Origin: Hymenolepis diminuta
Taxonomy: Eukaryota > Platyhelminthes > Cestoda > Cyclophyllidea > Hymenolepididae
Assembly (NCBI GenBank): GCA_900708905.1
Contig: CAADRB010000067.1
Span: 434,001 to 498,000, forward strand
Length of the DNA stretch: 64,000 nucleotides
Direction: 5' to 3'
The stretch's first letter is position 1, and each line of letters opens with the position of its first letter. A model generated the notes under the pieces. That model was not told the DNA's origin. It saw nothing but the letters and a program-made list of their open reading frames with translations, and made no database searches. The position numbers and the translations under genes were made by a program. This document shows positions 14,501 through 26,500 of this stretch, in pieces.

Positions 14501-17500
14501 CATTGATATAACAAACAAATTTTTACTTCCATCTATATTCATCTTTCCAGCTTTAATGCCTGCAAATAGCTGTTGATTTTATCATAGAAGCCAAAACCTT
14601 AAATCACAAACTTCTAGTAGGCATATGAGGAGGTTTATCTGTACGTTTCTCTACCATGCATTGTTGTTTTTAAATAGCACGTACTAAAAATTTTGAATTA
14701 TCAGATTTAACTGTTAAAGTCAGTGTTCAGGGTGATTCAGCCTTAAAATTGTTTTCCTTTAACGATAGACTGCACCCCTTGATTTAAACCAGGTGTTACA
14801 TTAATTTCTTTAGGTAAACAACTGGCCACCAAAAAACAATTTTGTATCTATTGCAACAAACAAACTTACCCGGAATCCAATCAAACGAACAATTAGTCCA
14901 CTGATAAGTGAGGAATTCACGAGCATTGTATGGATCCGAACTAGTGGAGTAAAGCCAGGAGAATTTTGCGCAATTGAATCCAAGACGCCCATGGAGATTA
15001 AGACGCACCTTGTCCCACCAACCTAGAGGAGGAGTTGAAGGGTCCACCGAAGCCCGCTTTATATCATCAAAACGCAGATTCAACCAAGCAACAGTCGGTT
15101 CCCAGTTAGAACCGTAACACAACGAGAGACCCCTCACATCTGTAGAAAATAAGGAATGAGATTTTTGAGTATAAACTCCTGATTTGGATTCATGTACGTG
15201 AATAGTATCTCACCGGCCATTAATTCATAGTAGAATTTTGTGGGTGCGACAAATCGAATGACTTGAACAGTGGCTGGTTCCCATGACGGTCCCAAATCCA
15301 CATGACAATCGCGCTGACATCTTGGATCATCAGAACGTCTTGTTGCTAAGGCAAATGGACCCGTTACAGTTACTTCAGTGGCATCGATGAGATTCTTGGT
15401 GTAGTCTCGAAGTTGCCATTGGAAACGACCAACTGTGAGGTGGATGCGACGACAGCACAACTGACTGAAATCTGATGGTTGAAGACCATTCCAGGGGCTA
15501 AAAGGAATGGTGGAAAAAAGACCAAAATACACCTATGGTTTAAAATGCTGACAGACATAGTACATCAGCAACAAATAATAACCGTCCGGAAACCCTGGGG
15601 AATAGATGGTGAAATTAGATAATAACTTTATGCTGCATGACATGTCTTCTTAACAATAATACTACTGGCAACGAAATTTAACCAGCTATCTTCCAAAGCT
15701 TAAACTCGAACTATTGTAAGAAGCTTTAACTTCTAATAATCTGATTTGACTAGATTCTGTCAGATGGGCTTGGATGATCATAAATGAAGACAAAAGGTAG
15801 TCCATATAATCTAACTAATTTATTTGAGATAGGAGACAGAAATATTGGATACTCAGTGACCTGACAAACAACATTGACAATGAGAAGCAGCCTAAAGTTT
15901 ACACCAATTAGTTAAAAAATCAACGAGGTAAATAAAAATTAAACTATTTATACATTGGGTAAATAATGACTTATGAGTAAAAGAGATTTCAATTAGTTAG
16001 ATTTCGAGACATGAGATAGACCTGAGAGATTCTACCAGTCAAAATTCAAGTGCTGCAGATACAAATGGATCAGAAGTGGCTTTTTTTAAAAATAAATGTA
16101 AAGAGGCATCAAGACCCACAATTTGCCATTATCACTTCGTTAAAGCATATTTTATAATGGAACCTCAAATATACCCCACAGGACAAAAAGAAATCTGAGA
16201 ACACCGACCTCAAAACATATCTGAAAATTCTTAAATAGATTTTTTTATTACGCGCGTGGGAGAATTAGTTATTAAAGTAATAACCACTCACCTAACATCG
16301 TCCATCCGTCTAATTTCCGCGATAATCTTCTCTGGAGAATTATAAGTCTCATCATTGAGAAAATGCAAACAAGCTGATTCCATGCTCCACGTAAAGAGAT
16401 CATCAGCCATCTTGTAGCCTGAGTAGAATCGCCTGATACGAGCAATGTACTCTACAGCTCTCTGGAATTCCAGCTGTTGTAGACAGGTTTGTAGTTCTGC
16501 CGCCGCGGCAGCTGGAGAAATTGGTACTAATCGAGCCTGTCGATTGCGGTCAAGCTGAGCAGTCAAAGCAGCAACGCGTTTCTGTTGTTCAACGCTCTCA
16601 TCCATAAGAACCTGAAGTAAGATATTGTGATGAAATACATGAAGTCCTCCATGTAGCAAATTGAATCACTCAATCACTGTTACACTATTTTACCAATTGG
16701 ATTGAAGTCGAAGAAAATCAAATTCAAATTGAGACAGCTGATGGGAACTTCATCCGCCAATAAAGTAATTATAGTCATATCAGGTTCGATGCTAACAATC
16801 CCATAACTAAGAAAAATGGAAGTGGAACCGTCACCCAATGTGTCAAAGCTGGACAATTTTAGATGTACGCTTTCTCCTGCTCCCGAACAAAATAAAACTG
16901 GGTTTGAAATGCCTAAATTAGGGAAACGACTACAAATCTTCGTTCATGAAGTCAGGTATAGAGCAATTTTTACCTAAACGTCTCTAAAATAAGGAGATTC
17001 AAAAGATTAAACACCCTCTCTTTCAAATGCTCTAAGATCTAAATGTATCAATAGAGCTCTTCGTATTTCAATATTGAATCTACATATTTCACTTTCCCCT
17101 CCCACTACTAAATATACCCTTAACCCAGTTATTCTTAATTTGCTCACACAGTGTATCAGGTGAAATGTACACGCCATGTGATTTAAATGACCTTTTCAGC
17201 GATTGGAAGTGACTAAATGAAATATTTTCTCAGAATAGCCAGGCCAGCTTTTAATCCGATTTTGGCTATTTTATGCATTGTTATTGATTACTGTCGATTC
17301 TTAAAGAGAATCAGTTTTACCGACTACTGCCGTACTCAGTGGCCAACCAGACCCGAAGGGAAAATTTGCAATTTTACCATTATATGTCAATATATTAGAC
17401 TGACTGGTCAGTAATGCAGCAACGATGAAAATTCACTATCCGACACGAACATGGAAGAGAAGAAATAAAAAAATTTCGGCACCCGAGGAGAGGTTTCTGT

Positions 17501-20500
17501 ATGATTTCCGTTCAGGGCACAACAAAATATTTTATTTTATTTCTCATCAAATAAGCTTTCATGTGATTTTATCGCATCAGAATCTACGTTATGGGGCTAT
17601 TGTATATCAATACCATAGGGTCTTTAATTTATTTTAGCAAAATAGGTAAAATAAACATGGACAGGTGCAATAACTAAAATACAACTTACCATAAAATCAT
17701 CACTGAGCTTGCATTCAAATGGATCGTCCTTGATTTCGAGGGTGAATTTCTAAAAAAAAACAAAAAGGCACTCGATAATAAACAATATTATAGATTCCTA
17801 CTTAATATCAAATTGAAAATAAAAATTATGACAGGATATCAGGATAATAGCTAACTACCTTAATACAAATCACGATATCAGGAGAGAGTTGGTTAGAAGA
17901 CAGTTTGGGCTTTACATCTGGTTCAGTGTTCATTGCCTTGACTTCAGCGAAGTACGGAGAGCTCTTGGATTTCACATACTTTATCGCGTGTCTCACATTG
18001 AAGAACTACGAGTTAAGGAGAAGGAATATTAAAATCATATAAAATAACCTAAGCGGGGTCATTTTAAAATGGAACTTCTTTTAAGTCACAAGGAATTGGA
18101 AAGAAAGTTCAAAAATTCATAACCAAGGAAGACGCCAAAGAAACTGTTGGTTTGATCAGCCTATCAAAGACGTAATGCCAATAAATTTAATCTCTTGTTT
18201 CTCAAGAAGTAAAATGGGACCTCAAGGGGGAAGAAAAACGAAATACAATGTCGAGTGCATACGGACACTCTAGTATAACCCAGGAGATCAAATGAAAGAC
18301 TCCATTGACGTCAAATACCCTATTTCCGATATCTTTAAAATTCACTAACACACAAGGGTGCCTAAATGGCTATCTGCCAGAGTGTTACCACAAATTAAAA
18401 AGTGATGCTAACCCGTCTTCGTAGGACTTTCGATATGTAAGAGATGTTCTGGGAGAGAAAACTCCGAACCCAGATGACCAGATTTCCCCATTTCCTATTC
18501 CAAACTAAAGATCTCTCAGCTAAGCATCCACTTGTTCGAGTAGCAAAGCGTACAGTAACAGATGATGATTATTAACCAAAATCTTTCAACCGTTAATTTG
18601 AACCTAGAAAATAATAAGACAGGGATGAATAATTCTGTTATTTTGTACTTAATGGTACCACCTTCTTCCATGTAAAAAGCAAAATGACCAACAAGCAATT
18701 TTCTATCCCCAGCTTGTAAGTTGATACGATCTGTTTTCCAAATTACGGACATTTAGAATTGGAATACTGGCAAGATCTGCACGAGAAAAAAAAATATGCA
18801 AATCAATTAGAAAAAAAAGTAGTAGAAATCTTAACTTCGACTTAAAAAAAAAAGAATTTACCATCTGACAGGGAAAAATAAAGATTAAATAACTTGTGAT
18901 GACGATAACTTTCTTCTATGTAAAGAACGCAGATTGTTTTTTTTAATATTAGTTTTTCTTAAATGGAGCGTTTTCGATAGCATATAAATGTAGAAAACGA
19001 GGACAACTTTTATAAAGCCTAAAACACCCATTTTAACGCATCTGAGTAGATTCTTCGCGTACGTTATAACTGATATATAGCGTGTAGTGAGTATAGTCAC
19101 TACCATTATATCACCGACTAATTGTTTTCACGGCTTCTAACAGCTTTCGCAATTACTTCATAAACTATTAATTTTAGAATGAATAGTCATAATTTGCCAA
19201 TATTTGCTCTAGATCAAAGTGACCTAACTGCAGTAATATAACTTCTACGGAATAGAAAAAATATGCGGCCGTAAGCGTAAGGTATGCATCTTTCTATTAA
19301 CAAATTCCCTCCATCACACTTAAGCAGCGCAATATGTACTTCGTAATTTTTTCACTGATATTCGTTGAAAAGCAAAGATCCACGAGACTACATAACCTTA
19401 CCTTTAAGTCGCATGAACAAATGAAAGGGGAAGAAGGAGCAAACTCCAAGCCTATTCAAATCGTACTGCCATTCCTATTTCCCCTCACAAATTTAGCCAA
19501 CGAAAGAACAGTGTATACTCGTTCTACCCAGAATTATACTACCCCAGAATTATAAATCTTCATTAACAAGACTTCGATTTGTAACTGAATAATCGACGAC
19601 AGTGACATTGAAAATGGCATTTTAAATAATGAATGAGTACATATTACCTTTATTTTAAGAGTAGACCAAAGAACTGACCTCTTCAAAACACTTATAGAAA
19701 ATGTAATTGAATGGGAATGTGAAGCGTAGAGTGTCCATTTGAAAGTCTCTGAAATATAGTGTTATATTTTTAATTATATTATCTTATTATTTGTCATTTT
19801 TATGGATCTAAAAGTGCCGAAAACTTACAAGCAGTCGTTTTCTAGCGTAGTGGGTTGGAAAGTTACTTTTCTTTGGGAGTCAGAGGATGGAATTTTTCGA
19901 AGCATGAAGTTCTGTAAGAAGGAAAGAAAATAATATGATTGTAAGAAAATAAAAAAGCAATGTTTATTTATTAATTGCAAATCAAATCTGGCAGATAGCA
20001 GTCAGCGTTGTCGGTATCTTTAAGAACGGGATCAGATATCCTTATCGATCAATAAATACTACCAATTTGTGTATCTTAAAGGTAAAAACTAATCTAAAAG
20101 CTTAAACTGATACAGCTAATAAAGCATTTGATTTAACATCATTTCGCAAAGAATTTACTTAAAATTAAACTTTAGACTGGTAGGAGGATGTCACATGTTA
20201 ATCAATAAATGGGACAAGGACTCAACGTTGATTTATGACTCACGATAACACGAAAGCATTTTATTTCATAAAAAATACACACATGTTCAGAAATAGGGAG
20301 ATGAATCGATAAAATTCCCCATATAAATGATAGGAAGAAGTAGAGCCATAACCTACAGGTAATAGCACTTATAATCTGATCATCAAAGTTAATAAGACGG
20401 AGCACAGTGCTCAAGATCAGACGGGTTAGTGTCATTAATCTAATTGTTTGGTTAAAGTACTTTCAAGCATTATCTGACACCCGCTCCCCTTTTCTCATAC

Positions 20501-23500
20501 GTACATAATATCTCTTCGTAAATAAGGTACCCTCATCCTCAACTAATTTTGTCTTTCCTCAAAATCTAGAAGGGGGCAGAAGATTTAAGGCTAGTGGAAA
20601 AAGACGACAACGGACAGCTCAAAATAACGACAAAAAAATAAAATATGGAATCCAAATTATACATGGAAATATTATACAATAAATTGAAAATACACGACCT
20701 AAACCATCAGGTAAAAAAAACAAAAAATCTAAGAGACCCTTAATTAGAAAAAAACATTTAACCGATTTCTCAAAATAATCAAAAATATAAAAAAACGTGA
20801 GTTTTCAAAATAAATAGGACAGTAAGAATGAAATAATGCCTGATAATCCCGATCTCTAGTGAATAAACTACGTCTTTAAAGTCATAGGGGAAATATTATC
20901 GGTTTATAAGTCGACTATTTTAAAACAATTTGAGTCAAAAAGAATGTAAACACTTCTTTATGTGCGCCATTTTATCCTTCATGGAGTAAAAGCGAGCCCA
21001 GAAATAAAAGATTGTAACAATCTCAACGTGAAGGGACAAGCTAAATGCTCACGTATCATATACGTCTTTATAGAATTTAAATTAAGTTTGTAAGAATTTT
21101 AAAATTCCAACGAGAGACGGTACCTGAAGCACAGCGATCTCTCTCCCATCACAAATGACATTTACTTTCGGCGACTTCAATTTCAAACTGTGTTTATGTC
21201 GATGGCTGGCAGCATGAGCCAGGTAAACATCACATCCATGGAACATAACAGACACGGAGTGCTTTCCCGACTCGTAGGTAAGTCGAGTGACCGAGGCGTT
21301 ATGAATATCCACACTCCATGCAGGAGCTGTCATTGCAGTCGGTTGAAGCTTTGAAGGAGCTTCAACTGTCTCCACAAGCGGGCGTCTTCGAAAGAAGTTT
21401 CTAGTAAGAAGAAGAAACTCCAAAACGCACAGATGGGCTCCAGGATCCAGTCGAAAGTCGGTTGATTCGGTGATACTAACTTCCACAGACTAGGAATAAG
21501 TGATTTAATAGCAATCAGATATCAATAAAGCGAGATCCTTGTTAAAGAACCTATGTATACACTTACTCTTAGAGCGAGATTGCAGCAAACTTGGAAAGCA
21601 GGCATGGTAAGGAGATTGATTGACTTGGATGGATCCGGTATGACCATTTGAAACTCGCTATTAGATACAGTGAATTCAAGGAAGAAAGGTGGCGATGAAG
21701 CTGACTGCTGGTGCAGTGAGGATACGGAAAATGGTGTTCGAGAGGGAGAGAAATGTGGAAGTGGTGATGCTGAGCAGTGAGCTCGAGTTAAACCACATTC
21801 AATACGAGCTAAATTTGAGAAAGAAAATATGTAAATTTGGAATTTACTGGGGTTACGCTTATAAACCTTTCAAGATATGGACATTACTAAATTATGTAAT
21901 ACTTCTAGATTTATGCAATTACATATTTGACCAAAAAATCTAAATGGCCAAAATGAGAAATTTCTTGGTTGAGAGGTTGAAGGACCTAAAGTAGATTAAG
22001 GTTCCAGATAATTACAAAATTGAGGAAAAAAATCACAAATAATAAGTCCTATGGCCTCATTCATCCAGTTAAGTCCTTTGATGTCGACTACAAATTACCA
22101 CTTTTGATAAAAAATAGGCTACTAATTCGCAGAGAAACTACTAAGTTATTCTATCTAAGTAGATATTGGTGTGTTAGCTGCAGTTCTAATTAGCATTTCT
22201 TTTAGCCGACAATAAAATTTCCCATAGTAATTGCCACAGAAATGATTGTCTTCTAAGAGAACTTATGGAAGTACTTTTTACTTATTTTGCGTATTAGTTA
22301 ACACAGTACCATAAATATATGTGCGCCGATAGCGCTATGATCAACGGGTAAGTCTTACAAGACCGGCAGTTATCAGTGAACATCAAGTTATGTTGAAAGC
22401 AAATTGCATTGGTTAATTTTGATTGAGAGATATGGTAGAATGTGATTCCAGAATGCCTGCCTCCTACCAAGTCAAGGTTAATCCTCCTTTATTAACGCTT
22501 ATCATAATTGGCTTAGAAAGTTTATGTGAATGTGAACAAAGTGATTAATCTCACCGAAGACGCATCTTTCATTATAAGGACAAGGAAAAGTGGAAAATCC
22601 TTTGGAAATGTTATTTACCGTTAAACAGTTAGGCGGTTATACAAAACACAATAAGCATCAAGTAAATAAACACGAAAAAATTAAGGTCATTCAAGAAGCT
22701 GATTGTCGTATAGTCTTTTATTATTCCCGTGATTTACTGATATTTCAAGAGGGATTTAGAATTCCAGTTACAAATACGTTAAGAACCAACTTGCTTTGTC
22801 ACTTGCCCTTTTAATACCGATTATATTATAAAATTCTAATGATGTATACGCTGAATTATTAGAAAATGATAATCAAATTTATCATTAATGGGGAAATACA
22901 AAAAATGCCAACACTATTACCAATGAACAATTTAATTTACAGATGTGACCATTACATCACGAATAATGAAAGTAAATTGAGATACCTCTGTATTATTAGA
23001 CGTTTACTTACGAACGAGACTTTTATTACGTTTTATTATTATTACGTTTACACCTGTCAGGAAATATAAATGACTCGAGGTAACATGATCGATCATTCAG
23101 TTAAATCAACTAGTCAACGAGATTTGAGTATTGAGAGCATGAAGCCGGGAGTTAAGTCAATAAAAATTTAATCTCCACATATGCTTATAGAATTTTGAAT
23201 GATCGAAGTAAACTAATATACTGACGGTATAACTAACAATAATATAAACCGTAAAACCTGTTTTCCAATTATGTTTCCCTTTTTATAATCAGAAAAGCAC
23301 ACGACATGATGATAACACCCTAAAACATTATTCCAGCCTCATAATTACGCACAATGCAGTACTGGGGTAGTTGACCTCTGCGCATGTGAACATTATGTAT
23401 GGGATTTGTGAGTTCAATGCCAACATACAAGTGCAAAAAACACGAAAAATTGTAAAGATTGAACGCAAGAGAACAAAGCGTGCAGTTAATTAAAACAACC

Positions 23501-26500
23501 AGTGTGTACTACCAAATTTATCGATAAATAATAACCAGATCCCTATATTTTTGTATGCATATTTACCTTATGAGTGATTAATTCTTCCTAACCGTTAATC
23601 TATTAGTTAAACGAGACGTCAAAGCACAATAACTATGCTGACAGCGTAGCAGTATTGTGCTTATCTATTATGTCAATTGATACACATGTAGGATTCCACT
23701 ACCACAAGATAGGAAAATGGCCGAGCTAATGGAAGAATATTTATTTCTAACGAGACTGAAATCAGAGAGAATGTTGAGGTTATGGTGACAACGAACGACT
23801 GGTAGCTAACAACAGCAAACATGAGTTCCAAAAGATGTAGAACACACATTTTGGGTAGGACAAAGAGTACTGAATAAACCACAATGGGGATTTAAGAGAG
23901 TAAGCGAGAAATAAGGGGAGAAGAGAGTAAAGGGAAACGTACGAACAGACAACTGACAAGTGTGTCTGCGTGTGTACGAGTGGAAATACAAAGAGAACTT
24001 ATATGAATCACTTGGGCATGGACGTGCGTGAAAACATGATTGCAGTGTATTTTAATAAAACGAGACGATTATAAAGGGGGGAATCGATAACAGGTAGGGA
24101 TTTCGCATCATGCGGCTTCGTGGACGAAAAGCCTAACTATTTTCGTAGGGAAGATGAATAAAGAGTATTTCTGAAAATACATAGAGTCATCCTTCAAGAT
24201 TGTGAAATATCTCATCCCCAAAATAAGCACTGGAAACATTCACTATCAATGGAATTTGTCACCCACTAACCCAATTTTATACTTTTTCAAATAAATTTTG
24301 TGTCTGAGCTCAAATGCAGTTAAGAAATCCAGTAAGACATAAACATACCTCCACAAGACGATATGAAAACCATTTGCAGAGTTTCGAAATGTCCATCGAG
24401 AGTGAATCTCTGAAGTGAAGTAACGGCAGCCACATTGACCCACCGACGAATGAACCGTCCACTTCGACGGTTTCCACGCTTACTTCCACCAAGCCCAAAC
24501 AATCCGAAGGAATCCATTTTCTGTAAATGAGAGTGGAATTTTGCTACCAATGGAGAAGGTACTTCAACGCTGACATCGGAGATACGGAATCCGAATACAT
24601 CTGCATGGCACTAACAGATAAAATCAATATTGAAGTTAAAAAGTTTCATAACAAATCAAAAAAGAGAAAGTGTGATATAACTAACCCAAGCAGAGAATTG
24701 AGAAATGCCATACAGTCCTGACCTCTTTTCACAATCAATATCCACTGCAAAAAGATCAGAAATAGGCGCTGAGGAAACAAAATCCTCTTTCTCTTCCTGG
24801 TTTAGGCGGAGGTCGATTTGACTGTATTTGGGGAGAATCGCATCAAGAGAGAAGGTATTTGTTTCAAAGACAAAATGAAAAGATTCGGAGGCTGGAGATG
24901 GCAGAGAAATATCCAATTTCGTCAGTCCGACCGACTGAACAAGGGCTGGAGTGGACGCGTCCGGAATGAAGACCAAGCGGACAGCCTGCAAGCGAAAACA
25001 AAAGAGCGATTTAACAAGCCACCAAACGCAATCATGCCATGAATTTAAAATCCCACAAATGGAAACCATTTTTGATCTTCGAGCATTGAAGTATTCACGG
25101 TAATACTATCAAATGAATCAAAACAACTTCAATAATAATTAGTCTACACAGTAAATGTTGTCAATTGTCAAACAGAAATACCCCCCAAATGGTTTAGACA
25201 ACGATCTTATTTACAAGGAATAATAAAGTAAGAAAGGACTTATTCCTATATTTAAATATCAAATCCAAAAAGACCGTCCATATTAGATATCAGATTGGTA
25301 AAATAATGAAATGAATGGCAGAATGAATAGAAATAGCTTTGTACTTGGTTAGTGTTTTTCAAAAAAGCAGGTAAAATCTTTATACAACAGCATTACTTTG
25401 AGCGTTTAGTGAAATTCGAGAAATGAAAAAAAGTCAAAGGAAGGAAATCACCTGACATCTTAGCTTTCCTAATACTGATAACATACTGCTATGGATTAAC
25501 TTGCACACCACGGAATTCTTACAGCATATTTAATGTAAAAGTATAGAAATTTGTAATTTTTGATGATGTTAATCTTTAAAGACTTCGATATGAACACTAA
25601 TATATTCTTTCTATAGGGATAGGAAGTTGAAAATTAGGAGGAACCTGTATGACACGTTCAAGCGATGGGCGATCAAAATACGAAATCAGTATAAAAGACA
25701 TGAAAACACAAGAGATAAAAAGAAAAGATCAACTGAAGTTAACTGCTTCTGAGAAATAAAATATTGACACACTTCAACATGAAATCAAACACCATTATTT
25801 AGACATTTTCAATAGCAAAATACTCAGGCTTCCATAATTGCAATAATATAAATATATAAAAAATTTTCAAAAATTACCCACCGAGTTCTGTAGAGATGTT
25901 TCCAGCTGAATAGAAGCATGAATAGCTTTCTCTTCAAATGACTTTGGTCCAGTTACACCAGTATTAACAGCAGACTTTTCGCTAGACGTGAGCCAGCTGT
26001 GCGACTGGAAAATCGAACGTATTGCATTCTGCAGATTCACAAAGAATACTGTTTCCATAGGATCTTGAACCAAACCCAGAAAAATTCCATGAATAGTCAA
26101 AGAAGCATCCACCTTATCTTCGCTCAAACTGACTCCAACCTCCATGTGCTCAATCGTGATTTCTCTAGATGCCCTGCAGGTGGTTATTAAACGGCCACTG
26201 AGAAGTTGCAGATTATCCATATTAAATACGATATTCTCAGAACTCTTTGAAAGGCGAAGAGCATCTACAGCCAAAGATAAACTTCCTTCAAGTGGTTTTC
26301 GCAAGAGCTTGATATTAATCGCAGATTTTGATTTCGAATAAGGAGAGGGAAGAAAGTCAACACTAAACGAAGTATTTGAGGACTCTAAAGCCTGTGGAAC
26401 TCGGTCTTGAACCAGTAATTCATTCTGTAAGCCCTCATCGGGCGCTATATACTTTTCAAAGGTCCACAAGTTAACTAATAAGAGAATTAAAAACGCAAAA

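Noticed and set aside
18516..18752. Minus-strand open frame with VIWKTDRINLQAGDRK inside BLTP2, considered as an exon
   Set aside because: The flanking exons (19,748-19,692 and 18,006-17,859) join in phase and align with the family without it, and it lacks a fitting phase.
19679..19692. Later donor (GAG|GTCAGT) for the exon starting at 19,748
   Set aside because: It puts the next exon out of frame; the GTGTTT donor after 19,692 keeps frame and alignment.
21689..21943. Plus-strand open frame
   Set aside because: It lies antisense to a well-supported BLTP2 exon (21,808-21,567).
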